DNA of 43,228 nucleotides from Clostridia bacterium (GCA_017404065.1 JAFRDB010000053.1:1-43228), one strand, 5' to 3'; counted from the stretch's first letter, positions 9,123-18,390 are shown. The notes: a model not told the origin generated them from the letters alone. Translations and numbers: made by a program.

Positions 9123-9626
9123 GTGACTGAAAGAATTGACGCTACGAATTTAGAGCTTGAAGAAAACGTTGTTGACATAAACCGTGTCGCAAAGACGGTC
9201 AAGGGCGGTCGTACAATGAGATTCAGCGCGTTGGTCGTTGTTGGTGACGGCAACGGCATCGTAGGCAGCGGATCAGGTAAGGCTGCTGAAATTCCCGAGG
9301 CTATCAGAAAGGGAATAGAGGCTGCTAAGAAGAACCTCATCAGAGTTCCGATCGTTGGCACAACTATTCCGCATGAGGTCATCGGTGTTGACGGCGCCGG
9401 CAAGGTGCTTTTAAAGCCGGCCAAGGAAGGTACCGGTGTTATCGCGGGCGGCGCAGCTCGTGCGGTGCTTGAGCTTGCGGGTATCAGAGATATCAGAACA
9501 AAGTGCTTACGTTCAAATAACAAGCGCAATGTTGTTAACGCAACTCTTGCAGGTCTTAAAGAGCTCAAGAGCATTGAAGAGGTTTCAAGGCTTCGCGGCA
9601 AGACAGCAGACCAGATCAGAGGTTAA
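9123..9626 (+). CDS. rpsE: 30S ribosomal protein S5
   Basis: S5 is a decoding-fidelity protein near the mRNA entry site. The 167-residue product has [18 protein letters not shown], then [26 protein letters not shown] in two conserved parts ([22 protein letters not shown]), and ends in [10 protein letters not shown]. It starts with GTG at 9123, 9 nt after AAGGAGG. The gap to rplR is 17 nt. Confidence 0.98.
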   Translation: MTERIDATNLELEENVVDINRVAKTVKGGRTMRFSALVVVGDGNGIVGSGSGKAAEIPEAIRKGIEAAKKNLIRVPIVGTTIPHEVIGVDGAGKVLLKPAKEGTGVIAGGAARAVLELAGIRDIRTKCLRSNNKRNVVNATLAGLKELKSIEEVSRLRGKTADQIRG

Positions 9627-9656
9627 TCGCAAGGTTAACAGAAAGGAATGGTTAAA

Positions 9657-9836
9657 ATGGCTAAATTAAAGATAACTTTGGTTAGAAGTCCGCTCGGCAG
9701 AAAGCAGAATCAGATAAAGACTGTTGAAGCTCTTGGACTTAAAAGGATTCGCCACACTGTCGAAAAAGACGACAATCCGGCGATAAGAGGAATGATTAAC
9801 ACGGTTTCACACCTTGTTGAAGTAGAAGAAGTTTAA
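9657..9836 (+). CDS. rpmD: 50S ribosomal protein L30
   Basis: L30 is a small protein of the large subunit. The 59-residue product [16 protein letters not shown]... contains the family motif [11 protein letters not shown] chose ATG at 9657 because AAGGA ends at 9647. The in-frame ATG at 9648 would abut the ribosome binding site and add three residues. Confidence 0.95.
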   Translation: MAKLKITLVRSPLGRKQNQIKTVEALGLKRIRHTVEKDDNPAIRGMINTVSHLVEVEEV

Positions 9837-9853
9837 GTGGGGAGGTGCATCGT

Positions 9854-10294
9854 ATGAAACTTGGAGAATTAAAACCGGCAGCGGGCTCGACTCACAGAAA
9901 GAAGATCATCGGTCGTGGAATCGGTTCAGGCACAGGCAAGACCTCAGGCAAGGGTCATAAGGGTCAGAAGGCGCGCAGCGGCGGCGGTGTAAGACCGGGC
10001 TTTGAAGGCGGACAGATGCCGCTTTACAGACGTTTGCCTAAGCGCGGATTTAACAATATCTTCGCTAAAAAGTATGTTTCGGTAAATGTTGAGGTGCTTG
10101 ATAAGTTTAATGACGGTGATGAGGTAACGGCGGAGACATTGCTTGAGAAGAACATAATCTCCCGCAAGCTTGACGGCGTTAAGCTGCTCGGCCGCGGCGA
10201 GGTTACAAAGAAGGTAAATGTCAAGGTTGCCAAGATCAGCGCGTCAGCTAAAGAAAAAATAGAAAAGGCAGGCGGAAAGGTCGAGGTGATGTAA
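9854..10294 (+). CDS. rplO: 50S ribosomal protein L15
   Basis: L15 is a late-assembly protein. The 146-residue product has the glycine-rich [20 protein letters not shown] segment near its start, then [20 protein letters not shown], both diagnostic. The ATG at 9854 follows GGGGAGG with proper spacing; a GTG at 9845 lies inside the ribosome binding site. One base separates its stop from secY. Confidence 0.97.
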   Translation: MKLGELKPAAGSTHRKKIIGRGIGSGTGKTSGKGHKGQKARSGGGVRPGFEGGQMPLYRRLPKRGFNNIFAKKYVSVNVEVLDKFNDGDEVTAETLLEKNIISRKLDGVKLLGRGEVTKKVNVKVAKISASAKEKIEKAGGKVEVM

Positions 10295-10295
10295 G

Positions 10296-11618
10296 ATGCT
10301 CGATACGTTCAGAAATGCCTGGAAGATACCTGATCTGAGACGCAGGATAGTCTTCACACTTTTCATGCTTATAGTTTTCAGATTCGGAGCACATCTTCCT
10401 GTTCCTTATCTGAGTGCGGATGCTATGAAAGCATTCTTAGGCGACAGCGGCGGCGGTATGGATCTGTTCAATCTGTTCGATACCTTCACCGGAGGCGCGT
10501 TCCAGAATGCAACGGTGCTTGCGATGGGTGTTTCACCGTACATCAATGCATCGATCATCATTCAGCTCCTTACTGTTGCTATCCCTTCGCTTGAAAGACT
10601 TGCGAAGGAAGGACTTGAAGGCAGAAAGAAGATAAATAAGATCACGCGTTATCTCGGTATCGCGCTCGCGTTTATCCAGGGCGCGGGTCTGTATGTTACG
10701 CTTTATAACATGGGCAGCGCAATAACAAACCCGAGCGTTCTGACATTCTTCGTTATCGTACTGACCTTCACGGCAGGTACGGCGTTCATCGTATGGATCG
10801 GTGAGCAGATAACGGAAAAAGGTCTCGGAAACGGCGTGTCAATGATCATCTTTGCAGGTATCGTATCAAGAATACCTTCGGCTGCAAAGGCGGTATTTAA
10901 CACCTACGTGACCGGTACAAGCTACAGCCCGATAGGCATAATCAAGGCTATCCTGATACTTTTAGTTGCTATCGCGGCTATAACGCTTGTTGTATTCTTC
11001 ACGAATGCAGAGAGAAGGATCCCCGTTCAGTATGCTAAGCGTGTTGTAGGCAGAAAGATGTACGGCGGCCAGAGCACAAATATACCTATCAAGGTTGCTG
11101 CGGGAGGCGTTATGCCGATCATCTTCGCGTCATCGATCATGGCGTTCCCTTCAACAATAGTAAGGCTTTTAAACGGCGGCAATGTTCCGCAGACGGGAAT
11201 CGGCGGTACGATCCTTAACTGCCTGTCATCGACAGGTCCGGTATGGACTACGGTAATATACGGAATATTATATTTCTTATTGATAATATTCTTCACATAC
11301 TTCTATTCGTCCATACAGTTCAACCCGATAGAGATGTCAAACAACATCAAGAAGAGCGGCGGTTATATCCCGGGTATACGTCCGGGCAGACCAACAAGCG
11401 ACTATATTTCAAAAATAACATCAAGACTGAACCTGATCGGTTCGCTCTTCCTCGGAATTGTCGCGGTTCTTCCTATCATCATCGGTTCCGTAACGGGCAA
11501 CAACGCATTCCAGATAGGCGGTACATCGCTTCTGATCATGGTCGGCGTTGCGCTTGAAACTGTACAGCAGATAGAGAGCCAGATGGTAATGAGACATTAT
11601 AAGGGATTCTTAGAATAA
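10296..11618 (+). CDS. secY: Preprotein translocase subunit SecY
   Basis: SecY is the channel of the Sec translocon in the cytoplasmic membrane. The 440-residue product starts MLDTFRNAWKIPDLRRRIVF and shows GVSPYINASIIIQLL, GNGVSMIIFAGI, RRIPVQYAKRVVGRKMYGG and the periplasmic-loop signature GIRPGRPTSDYI. Ten hydrophobic segments can be traced. Location inside the spc operon after rplO is standard. A hairpin-rich gap of ~114 nt follows. Confidence 0.98.
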   Translation: MLDTFRNAWKIPDLRRRIVFTLFMLIVFRFGAHLPVPYLSADAMKAFLGDSGGGMDLFNLFDTFTGGAFQNATVLAMGVSPYINASIIIQLLTVAIPSLERLAKEGLEGRKKINKITRYLGIALAFIQGAGLYVTLYNMGSAITNPSVLTFFVIVLTFTAGTAFIVWIGEQITEKGLGNGVSMIIFAGIVSRIPSAAKAVFNTYVTGTSYSPIGIIKAILILLVAIAAITLVVFFTNAERRIPVQYAKRVVGRKMYGGQSTNIPIKVAAGGVMPIIFASSIMAFPSTIVRLLNGGNVPQTGIGGTILNCLSSTGPVWTTVIYGILYFLLIIFFTYFYSSIQFNPIEMSNNIKKSGGYIPGIRPGRPTSDYISKITSRLNLIGSLFLGIVAVLPIIIGSVTGNNAFQIGGTSLLIMVGVALETVQQIESQMVMRHYKGFLE

Positions 11619-11649
11619 AAACAGGGTATCGGCGCGGAAGACAGAACGT

Positions 11650-11681
11650 AGAATGCAGAAATAATTTATTTCTGCGCTCTG
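11650..11681 (+). other. Hairpin between secY and adk
   Basis: GCAGAAATAA and TTATTTCTGC form a near-perfect stem of ten or more bases, extended by AGAA/CTCT and further partial pairing toward CGCGG and CTGCGCG. No T-run follows. It may be a processing or stability element separating the secY and adk cistrons. Confidence 0.5.
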
Positions 11682-11732
11682 CACTCTGCGCGATACAATA
11701 ATATGCGCAGCGGCGCGGAAAGGCGGGAAGCT

Positions 11733-12371
11733 ATGAAGTTAATTCTTATGGGTCCTCCGGGAGCCGGCAAGGGCACTCAGGGAGAAATTCTAGAGAAGAA
11801 GCTCGGTATAAGCACGATATCGACCGGACTTATGCTGAGAACGGCCATCAAGGAGCAGACAGAGGTCGGTAAGATCGCTGAAACGTATATAAACGCCGGC
11901 AAGCTTGTGCCGGACGATGTAATAGTAGCTGTTGTCAAGGAAAGACTGTCGCAGCCTGATTGCGAAAAAGGCTTTATCTTAGACGGTTTCCCGCGCACTA
12001 CCGCACAGGCGGAGGCTTTGGACACTGCGGGCGTTGAAATTGATAAGGTGCTACTGCTTGAGGTAGACGATGAGAAGATAGTTGAAAGACTTTCTTCAAG
12101 ACGCGAATGCTCAAAGTGCGGTGTGCCGTATAATATCATTTTCAAAAAGCCGCTAAAGGAAGGAATCTGTGACAGCTGCGGCGGCGAGCTCATCACGCGC
12201 AAGGACGATGTTCCGGAGACTATTCAGAACAGACTCAATGTTTACCATGAGCAGACCGAGCCGATAAGAAAGTATTATGAAGCCAAGGGCATACTTGCAG
12301 TGGCAAAGGGCGAGGAGGAGCTTGCCGATACCACGGCAAATGTTATGAAGGCTTTGGGGATCGAGGCATAG
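11733..12371 (+). CDS. adk: Adenylate kinase
   Basis: Interconverts ATP + AMP and two ADP. The 212-residue product starts MKLILMGPPGAGKGTQ, with the P-loop at about residues 7-15. It has LDGFPRT in the NMP-binding region and a LID domain with CSKCG...CDSCG, the four-cysteine zinc site usual in Gram-positive enzymes. The ATG at 11733 follows AAAGGCGGG. An in-frame ATG at 11703 would add ten non-conserved residues. Confidence 0.97.
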   Translation: MKLILMGPPGAGKGTQGEILEKKLGISTISTGLMLRTAIKEQTEVGKIAETYINAGKLVPDDVIVAVVKERLSQPDCEKGFILDGFPRTTAQAEALDTAGVEIDKVLLLEVDDEKIVERLSSRRECSKCGVPYNIIFKKPLKEGICDSCGGELITRKDDVPETIQNRLNVYHEQTEPIRKYYEAKGILAVAKGEEELADTTANVMKALGIEA

Positions 12372-12374
12372 TTA

Positions 12375-13121
12375 ATGATTTCGATAAAATCAGCTAAGCA
12401 GATACAGAAAATGCGCGAGTCGTGCAAGCTGACGAAGGAGCTGTTTCTTATCCTTGAGGATAAGGTACGCCCCGGCGTAACAACGATGGAGCTTGACACG
12501 ATAGCATATAATTTTTACAAAAAGCACGGCGCCACTCCTAACTTTCTGAATTATAACGGCTTTCCGGGGACTATATGCGCATCGGTAAATGATGAGGTGG
12601 TCCACGGCATCCCGTCAAGACACAGAGTGCTCAAGGAAGGCGACATTATAAGCATCGATATGGGATGCATTTTAGACGGTTGGCATTCAGATGCGGCAAG
12701 AACCTTTGCCGTGGGAAAGATAAGCGATGAAGCACAGCGGCTGATCGACGCTACGCGCGAAAGCTTTTTCAAGGGAATTGAAGTTATAAAGCACGGCGTG
12801 AAGCTCGGAGATGTTTCATGGGCTATCCAGAATTATCTTGAGTCAGGCGGCTACGGAGTTGTCAGGGATCTGGTCGGCCACGGTGTTGGCAGAGCGCTCC
12901 ATGAGGAGCCGGAGGTTCCGAACTTCGGTAGGGCAGGCAGAGGCGTAAGGCTTGCGGCAGGCATGACGCTTGCGATAGAGCCTATGGTCACGATGGGAGA
13001 TTATCATGTTAATGTCCTTGATGATGATTGGACAGTGGTAACGCGTGACGGCAGCCTTGCGGCGCATTACGAGAACACAGTAGCGGTAACGCGCGATGGC
13101 GTTGAGATACTGACGCTCTAA
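12375..13121 (+). CDS. map: Methionine aminopeptidase, type I
   Basis: Removes the N-terminal methionine from nascent proteins. The 248-residue product has HGIPSRHRVLKEGDIISIDMG, with the metal-binding Asp in IDMG and a second in HSDAARTF. GHGVGRALHEEPEVPNF supplies the catalytic histidine, and further metal ligands are in LAIEPMV and HYENTVAV. It begins 3 nt after the adk stop without a strong ribosome binding site, so coupled translation is likely. Confidence 0.97.
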   Translation: MISIKSAKQIQKMRESCKLTKELFLILEDKVRPGVTTMELDTIAYNFYKKHGATPNFLNYNGFPGTICASVNDEVVHGIPSRHRVLKEGDIISIDMGCILDGWHSDAARTFAVGKISDEAQRLIDATRESFFKGIEVIKHGVKLGDVSWAIQNYLESGGYGVVRDLVGHGVGRALHEEPEVPNFGRAGRGVRLAAGMTLAIEPMVTMGDYHVNVLDDDWTVVTRDGSLAAHYENTVAVTRDGVEILTL

Positions 13122-13125
13122 CGTA

Positions 13126-13377
13126 ATGGAATATCGGATCGGACAGAGAGTGCGGTCAAAGGCAGGTCGCGACAAGGGTCGTGATTATGTGGTGATACGC
13201 GCCGAGGGCGAATACGTCTATGTTGCAGACGGTGCAGCACGCAGGCTTGATCATCTCAAAAGGAAAAAGATCAGGCATGTTGAAGGAAGTTATAATGTAT
13301 CAGATGAAATAATTGAGCGGATATCCGACGGCACGATCGAGGATCATACGCTCAGAAAATTTCTCAAACGCTCGTAA
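13126..13377 (+). CDS. KOW-domain RNA-binding protein (L14e-like)
   Basis: An 83-residue basic protein starting MEYRIGQRVRSKAGRDKGRD, which is a KOW motif as in ribosomal L14e/L24-like proteins. Residues ~38-45 continue a small beta-barrel and RLDHLKRKK is strongly basic. Genes of this kind lie between map and infA in many clostridial ribosomal operons. RNA or ribosome binding is inferred from fold and location; the exact role is not known to me. It starts 4 nt after map and lacks an obvious ribosome binding site of its own. Confidence 0.85.
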   Translation: MEYRIGQRVRSKAGRDKGRDYVVIRAEGEYVYVADGAARRLDHLKRKKIRHVEGSYNVSDEIIERISDGTIEDHTLRKFLKRS

Positions 13378-13389
13378 AGGAGTATAATA

Positions 13390-13608
13390 ATGGCTAAGGA
13401 TGACGTTTTAGAAGTAGAGGGTACGGTCATAGAGACCCTTCCCAATGCGAATTTTAAGGTAGAGCTTGAAAACGGGCACCGCGTGCTGGCGCACATTTCA
13501 GGCAAGCTGAGAATGAACTACATCAAGATCCTCCCCGGTGACAAGGTGACTATGGAAATGAGTCCGTATGATCTCAGCCGCGGCCGGATCACGTGGCGTT
13601 CTAAGTAA
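13390..13608 (+). CDS. infA: Translation initiation factor IF-1
   Basis: IF-1 binds the A site during initiation. The 72-residue product is the exact family length: [20 protein letters not shown], then [19 protein letters not shown] and the terminal [16 protein letters not shown] precedes the ATG. It follows the KOW gene by 12 nt and precedes rpmJ by 18 nt. Confidence 0.98.
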   Translation: MAKDDVLEVEGTVIETLPNANFKVELENGHRVLAHISGKLRMNYIKILPGDKVTMEMSPYDLSRGRITWRSK

Positions 13609-13611
13609 TAA

Positions 13612-13740
<129 letters not shown>

Positions 13741-13911
13741 GTTTTGAAAAAAATCGCTTTGAATCTCGCACGGTGTTCACCGACTCGCATATAAACCGTT
13801 CAGCACTTTTGACTGCGTCAAAAGCCAGCCTAACGGCTGTCCGCCCGTCTTGGCGGTGCTAATAGCTCGTCGGTTCAACCGCACGACCTTCTGTGCGCTT
13901 TTTCCCAAAAC
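13741..13911. repeat. Large intercistronic hairpin between rpmJ and rpsM
   Basis: GTTTTG at 13741 pairs with CAAAAC at 13906-13911. Inside it CTCGCACGGTGTTCACCGAC matches the reverse complement of GTCGGTTCAACCGCACGAC with few mismatches. The central part has further small stems (CTTTTGACTGCGTCAAAAG, CCGCCCGTCTTGGCGG). The plan resembles the ~105-nt elements after rpsH and rpoA (AAATCG, CTCGCACG), though it is longer. The gap to rpsM (13912-13999) shows only the ribosome binding site. Confidence 0.65.
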
Positions 13912-13999
13912 GGTTTTCATCAGAGAACTATAACCACAGAACAAACACAAACAACACTTTAAATTTTTGATGATATCTTTTATGGAGGTGTAGAAAAGT

Positions 14000-14368
14000 A
14001 TGGCAAGATTAGCAGGTGTTGATTTACCCAGAGAAAAGAGAGTAGAGATCGGTCTTACTTATATCTACGGTATCGGTCTTCCGAGCAGTCAGAAGATACT
14101 CGCTCAGACAGGCATCGATCCGGATAAAAGAGTAAAGGATCTCACAGACGAAGATATAAACAAGCTTCGTGAAGTAATTGATAACGAATATACGGTTGAG
14201 GGTGACCTTAGAAGACAGGTTGCTTTGGACATCAAGCGTCTGATGGAAATAGGCTGCTATCGCGGTATCAGGCACAGAAAGGGCCTTCCTGTTCGTGGAC
14301 AGAACACAAAGAATAATGCAAGAACCCGCAAAGGTCCGGCAAAGACCATTGCAGGTAAGAAGAAGTAA
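14000..14368 (+). CDS. rpsM: 30S ribosomal protein S13
   Basis: S13 contacts P-site tRNA and bridges the subunits. The 122-residue product starts [20 protein letters not shown], has the helix-hairpin-helix segment [14 protein letters not shown], and ends with the basic [20 protein letters not shown] tail. ATGGAGG precedes the ATG. It opens the alpha-operon part of the cluster, after the 171-nt hairpin. Confidence 0.98.
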   Translation: MARLAGVDLPREKRVEIGLTYIYGIGLPSSQKILAQTGIDPDKRVKDLTDEDINKLREVIDNEYTVEGDLRRQVALDIKRLMEIGCYRGIRHRKGLPVRGQNTKNNARTRKGPAKTIAGKKK

Positions 14369-14386
14369 TTAAGGAGGGACTCGCAA

Positions 14387-14785
14387 ATGGCTAAAGTAGC
14401 AAAAAGAACGACGCGTACACGCCGTCGTGACAGAAAAAATGTTGAAAAGGGTGCAGCTCATATCCGCTCAACCTTTAACAATACAATAGTAACGATCACA
14501 GATACAGCCGGCAATGCGATCTCATGGGCGAGCGCGGGTGGCCTCGGTTTCAGAGGATCAAGAAAGAGCACTCCGTTCGCGGCGCAGACTGCGGCAGAAA
14601 CGGCAGCAAGGGTTGCTAAGGAGCACGGCATGAAGACTGTTGAAGTCTATGTAAAGGGCCCCGGCGCCGGCAGAGAGGCTGCGATCAGAGCCTTAGAGGC
14701 AACAGGTCTCAGTGTTACTATGATCAAGGACGTAACACCTATTCCGCATAACGGATGCAGACCGCCGAAGAGAAGAAGAGTCTGA
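14387..14785 (+). CDS. rpsK: 30S ribosomal protein S11
   Basis: S11 lies on the platform near the E site. The 132-residue product has [18 protein letters not shown], then [14 protein letters not shown] and the conserved terminal [18 protein letters not shown]. It begins 18 nt after rpsM with AAGGAGG. Confidence 0.98.
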   Translation: MAKVAKRTTRTRRRDRKNVEKGAAHIRSTFNNTIVTITDTAGNAISWASAGGLGFRGSRKSTPFAAQTAAETAARVAKEHGMKTVEVYVKGPGAGREAAIRALEATGLSVTMIKDVTPIPHNGCRPPKRRRV

Positions 14786-14808
14786 TTATTGTATAGGAGG
14801 TTAAAAGC

Positions 14809-15402
14809 ATGGCAAGAAATATGCAGCCGATCGTAAAAAGATGCAAAACTCTCGGCATTGAACCGTCAGTTATGGGTTACGACAAGAGCACAAGAAGAAA
14901 TCCGAAGCAGTCAAGAAGAAAGCAGTCGGAATACGGCATTCAGCTTAACGAAAAGCAGAAGGTCAAGTTTATTTACGGCGTACTTGAGAAGCAGTTCAGA
15001 AAGTACTATGTAATGGCTACAAAGCAGTCGGGTATCACAGGTCAGAATCTTCTTCAGATCCTGGAGTCAAGACTTGACAATGTAGTTTTCAGATTGGGAC
15101 TCGCAAACACACGTAAGGAAGCGCGTCAGATCGTCAACCACGGTCATATCCTCGTTAACGGCAAGAAGGTAGACATCCCGTCATACCTCGTGAAGCCGGG
15201 CGATGTTGTTGCTGTAAGAGAAAAGAGCAAGAGCAACGGCAGAATGAAGGAGATCGTAGAGGAGAACGCTAAGCGTGTTATTCCGAAGTGGCTCAGCATG
15301 GATAAGGAGAAGTTAGAGGGCAGAGTTCTTCAGCTCTCTGACAGAGAAGACATCGATTATGATGTTGAAGAGCACCTTATTGTCGAGCTGTATTCAAAAT
15401 AA
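14809..15402 (+). CDS. rpsD: 30S ribosomal protein S4 (zinc-free form)
   Basis: S4 nucleates 16S assembly and represses the alpha operon in Escherichia coli and its own gene in Bacillus. The 197-residue product has the S4 domain [20 protein letters not shown]...[21 protein letters not shown] (as two stretches). Its N-terminus carries only one cysteine (Cys12), so it lacks the four-Cys zinc cluster of zinc-type S4. A 148-nt gap with small hairpins follows before rpoA. Confidence 0.97.
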   Translation: MARNMQPIVKRCKTLGIEPSVMGYDKSTRRNPKQSRRKQSEYGIQLNEKQKVKFIYGVLEKQFRKYYVMATKQSGITGQNLLQILESRLDNVVFRLGLANTRKEARQIVNHGHILVNGKKVDIPSYLVKPGDVVAVREKSKSNGRMKEIVEENAKRVIPKWLSMDKEKLEGRVLQLSDREDIDYDVEEHLIVELYSK

Positions 15403-15550
15403 TAACCATTTTGCGGCGGCTCCGGCAATATCTATGCCGCTGCGGATCAATATTATTTGGATATAACAAATTACCCTCGGTAAGTGGAAAAGAATATATG
15501 TTTATACCGGTCGTTATCCGGTCGGTAAATTTTAAAAGGAGGGTTCCGAT

Positions 15551-16501
15551 ATGATAGAAATGGAAAAGCCGAATATTGAGTGCACAGAATTAAGTGAGGA
15601 CGGGCGCTACGGCAAATTCGTTGTAAGTCCACTTGAGCGCGGCTACGGCACAACGCTCGGTAACTCGCTAAGACGTATTCTGTTGTCGTCACTTCCGGGT
15701 GCTGCTTGCACATCGATCAAGATAGACGGTGTTCAGCATGAGTTTTCAACGATCCCGGGTGTGGTTGAGGATGTAACTGAGATCATCCTCAATCTCAAGA
15801 AAATGGCTGTTAAGCTCCACAGCGATGGAGTTAAAACCGTATATATTGACGCACAGGGCGCGCAGGAGATCACAGCGGGCGATATCAAGATCGACAGTGA
15901 TGTTGAGATATTCAATCCGGATCTGCACATCGCAACACTGAACTCGGACGCAAGACTCTATGCGGAAATAACATTGTCAAAGGGGCGCGGATATGTTTCC
16001 GCAGAGAAGAACAAGCAGGAGCTTCAGCCGATAATCGGCATCCTGCCTATGGATTCGATATACACGCCCGTAACAAAGGTCAACTATACAGTCGATAATG
16101 TCCGCGTTGGTCAGTACACTGACCGCGAGGAACTGGCTGTTGAGGTATGGACAAACGGTACGATAAAGCCTGATGACGCTGTATCTCTCGCAGCAAAGAT
16201 AATGAACGAGCTTCTGATGCTGTTCATAGACCTCTCAGAGGATGCGAAGAATACCGAGATTATAGTTGAGAAGGAAGAGAACAAGAAAGAGAAGGTCCTT
16301 GAGATGACTATTGAGGAGCTTGATCTTTCGGTTCGTTCCTACAACTGCCTGAAGCGTGCGGGTATAAATACCGTTGAGGATCTTACCAATAAGTCCGAGG
16401 AGGATATGATGAAGGTAAGGAACCTCGGAAGAAAGTCGCTTGAAGAGGTTATCGGAAAGCTGACAGGATTAGGTCTTTACCTTAAAAAGGAAGAGGATTA
16501 A
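15551..16501 (+). CDS. rpoA: DNA-directed RNA polymerase subunit alpha
   Basis: The 316-residue product carries the N-terminal assembly domain ([20 protein letters not shown], about residues 23-42), a linker, and the C-terminal DNA- and activator-binding domain ([19 protein letters not shown] and [11 protein letters not shown]). AAAAGGAGG precedes the ATG at 15551; a second ATG at codon 4 is less well spaced. Two hairpin repeats lie between it and rplQ. Confidence 0.98.
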   Translation: MIEMEKPNIECTELSEDGRYGKFVVSPLERGYGTTLGNSLRRILLSSLPGAACTSIKIDGVQHEFSTIPGVVEDVTEIILNLKKMAVKLHSDGVKTVYIDAQGAQEITAGDIKIDSDVEIFNPDLHIATLNSDARLYAEITLSKGRGYVSAEKNKQELQPIIGILPMDSIYTPVTKVNYTVDNVRVGQYTDREELAVEVWTNGTIKPDDAVSLAAKIMNELLMLFIDLSEDAKNTEIIVEKEENKKEKVLEMTIEELDLSVRSYNCLKRAGINTVEDLTNKSEEDMMKVRNLGRKSLEEVIGKLTGLGLYLKKEED

Positions 16502-16605
16502 GCTTGGATAAAATCGTCCATCTCGTACGTCTGCCCTCGCTTGCGTACACAAAGTACAGACTCGTTCGGTTAGGCGCACGATCTGAACGATTTTCTCTCA
16601 AACTT
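16500..16605. repeat. Intercistronic ~105-nt hairpin repeat (copy B)
   Basis: Starts on the rpoA stop codon. AAAATCGT on the left pairs with ACGATTTT on the right; the outer AAGCTTGG and CTCAAACTT extend it, and CTCGTACGTCTG is the inverted partner of GGCGCACGATCT. The apex is GTACACAAAGTAC. Same family as copies A and C. Confidence 0.75.
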
Positions 16606-16630
16606 ATTTGTGAAAGGATTTAATGGTCAT

Positions 16631-16734
16631 AAGTTTGGATAAAATCGTCCATCTCGCACGTTTTCGGAGGCTTATGTACATTGAGTACACGGCGCTTGAC
16701 CAGACGCACGAACTAAACGATTTCTCTCAAGCTT
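16631..16734. repeat. Intercistronic ~105-nt hairpin repeat (copy C)
   Basis: Lies 25 nt after copy B in direct tandem and shares its first 27 or so bases nearly exactly (TTTGGATAAAATCGTCCATC). Like copy A it reads CGCACGTTTTCG, then GCTTATGTACA. The right arm AAACGATTTCTCTCAAGCTT closes the stem. It ends 26 nt before the rplQ ATG. Confidence 0.75.
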
Positions 16735-16759
16735 TGAGATTTAATAAGGAGGTACGGTT

Positions 16760-17104
16760 ATGCCCGGACAGAGAAAATTAGGTTTGCCCACAGACCAGAG
16801 AAGAGCACTCTTACGCAACCAGGTAACGAGCTTCTTGGAGAACGGCAAAATGACGACTACCGTTACAAGAGCGAAGGAAACCAGAAGCATGGCTGAGAAG
16901 ATGATAACTCTCGGTAAGAAGGGCACACTCGCAGCGCGCCGCCAAGCACTTGCTTTCATTACTAAGGAGGATGTTGTAACAAAGCTTTTTGCTGAGATCG
17001 CTCCGAAGTATGCAGAAAGAAACGGCGGATATACAAGAATTTACAAGCTTGGCGAACGCCGCGGTGACGGCGCTCAGATGGCAATTCTTGAGCTGGTAGA
17101 CTGA
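16760..17104 (+). CDS. rplQ: 50S ribosomal protein L17
   Basis: The last gene of the superoperon. The 114-residue product begins [20 protein letters not shown] and has [20 protein letters not shown] and [20 protein letters not shown], all family hallmarks. TAAGGAGG precedes the ATG. A strong terminator follows 16 nt after the stop. In many Firmicutes ecfA/ecfT, truA, rplM and rpsI come next; here a polysaccharide locus follows instead. Confidence 0.98.
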   Translation: MPGQRKLGLPTDQRRALLRNQVTSFLENGKMTTTVTRAKETRSMAEKMITLGKKGTLAARRQALAFITKEDVVTKLFAEIAPKYAERNGGYTRIYKLGERRGDGAQMAILELVD

Positions 17105-17120
17105 TAAAAACAAATAAAAA

Positions 17121-17155
17121 ACGTATCCCCAAAGTAATGCGGGATACGTTTTTTG
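17121..17155. terminator. Bidirectional terminator closing the ribosomal operon
   Basis: ACGTATCCC (17121-17129) pairs with GGGATACGT (17141-17149), followed by TTTTTTG on the + strand. The preceding AAAAA gives a U-run on the - strand. It can stop both rplQ transcripts and the convergent GT2 gene ending at 17160. Confidence 0.9.
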
Positions 17156-17159
17156 TTTG

Positions 17160-18260
17160 TTAATGTCCTTTTATGGCGTTTATTGCGCCGAAATACAATC
17201 TGCACAAATTCCAGTGTTTAAAGAAAAAGTCAAGTCTGGAAAAAGCCTTTTTCCTTGCGAGAGAGATCGGCACGCCCCAGCCCCACCATGCGCCGGAGGT
17301 GTCGTAATCATTTATAGCCTCTTTAAAGGGAGGCGTATTGACAAATTCCAGGAAAGCGCGTTTTCGAGCATCGCGCGGATTCGGATTATTCTTATGGAAG
17401 ATGTTAAGCTTCATGCTGTCGACGGAAAGCGAAATAAGACGATGACTTTTATATTTTTCAAAAACCTCCGTATCGTCGGGATATAGCTTTTCCATGCATT
17501 CGCGGTGATGCCCGATCAGCGAAATTGCTGTTTCTGTAAAATCCGGATTATACCGCTGGGTTATGCCCTGCATATCCTTTCTGTAATAGTACATCACGTA
17601 TGGCAGATATGCGATTTTTTCCGCGCAATAATACGCGTATGTATTAAAAACGCTGTCTTGCGCCTTCTTCTGTCCCGCAGGGAAAAGCAGCTCGCGGCTT
17701 AAAAGAAAATCGCGGCTGTATATTGCGCCCCATGCCGCGTGATAATACGCATCCTTGCCTAATCCGTGTCTGTCCCCGTCAAGCGGTCTCATGCAAAGAC
17801 AGGATATGCTTATATCTCGTCCGGCACCGGCGGGTAGCTCAATAAGCCCTGCGGCGGGTGGCGGTGCGTCCTGTCCGGTTTTTGTATTAAAAAAGATTTG
17901 TCTGTCGTGAATAATAATATCGTATTTTTCGTCAGAGAACGCGAGCGCTGTTTCAATAGCGTGATCTGCAAGAACATCATCCCCGTCTGCGAAAAAGATC
18001 CATGTTCCGCGAGCTTCCTTTATGGTGCGGTTTCTCACGCGGCTCAGACCGCCGTTGGTGCCCATGTTAATGTATCTGACGCGGTCGTTTGCCTCGGCGT
18101 ATTCCTTGCAGACGGCGCCGGAGTTATTAGCTGAACAATCATCAATAAGCAAAAGCTCCGTCTCGTCCGTAAGCTGTGCTATGATGCTTTCTATATGCTC
18201 GCGCAGGTGATTTTCTTTTAAATTGTACACGGCGCTTCCTATAGTTAATTTAACAGACAT
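17160..18260 (-). CDS. Glycosyltransferase family 2
   Basis: A 366-residue protein with a GT-A fold: IGSAVYN...HLREHIESIIAQ near the start, LLLIDDCSANNSG at about residues 36-48, GTNGGLSRVRN, and the DxD-type motif FFADGDDVLA at about 89-98. It should transfer a sugar from a nucleotide donor to a growing lipid-linked or surface glycan; donor and acceptor cannot be read. No membrane segment is evident. It is a single-gene transcript with its own consensus promoter (18303-18331), divergent from the sugar phosphotransferase, and ends at the shared terminator. Confidence 0.9.
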   Translation of the reverse strand: MSVKLTIGSAVYNLKENHLREHIESIIAQLTDETELLLIDDCSANNSGAVCKEYAEANDRVRYINMGTNGGLSRVRNRTIKEARGTWIFFADGDDVLADHAIETALAFSDEKYDIIIHDRQIFFNTKTGQDAPPPAAGLIELPAGAGRDISISCLCMRPLDGDRHGLGKDAYYHAAWGAIYSRDFLLSRELLFPAGQKKAQDSVFNTYAYYCAEKIAYLPYVMYYYRKDMQGITQRYNPDFTETAISLIGHHRECMEKLYPDDTEVFEKYKSHRLISLSVDSMKLNIFHKNNPNPRDARKRAFLEFVNTPPFKEAINDYDTSGAWWGWGVPISLARKKAFSRLDFFFKHWNLCRLYFGAINAIKGH

Positions 18261-18302
18261 ATATTTATTGCTCCCATAGTAGTTATTATAAGATCATTGA
18301 AT

Positions 18303-18331
18303 ATTATATCATTGAAAAAACACATTGTCAA
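18303..18331 (-). promoter_or_regulatory. Consensus promoter of the GT2 gene
   Basis: On the - strand TTGACA (18331-18326) and TATAAT (18308-18303) are separated by 17 bases: a perfect sigma-A consensus. It lies about 43 nt before the ATG and back-to-back with the + strand promoter at 18362. Confidence 0.85.
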
Positions 18332-18361
18332 CAAAAACTGTGAAAAATGTCAAATTATCTG

Positions 18362-18390
18362 TTGACTTTGAGTAAATTTTAGGTTATAAT
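18362..18390 (+). promoter_or_regulatory. Promoter of the sugar phosphotransferase-flippase unit
   Basis: TTGACT (18362-18367) and TATAAT (18385-18390), spacer 17. Start near 18397, giving a leader of about 40 nt to the ATG at 18436. Confidence 0.85.

Noticed and set aside
9011..9601. 196-codon open frame antisense to rpsE
   Set aside because: Low-complexity Ser/Pro/Leu shadow of the S5 gene; no start signal.
16500..16734. Tandem repeats that might suggest a CRISPR array
   Set aside because: Only two units, each a long hairpin of ~105 nt, with one 25-nt spacer and no cas genes.
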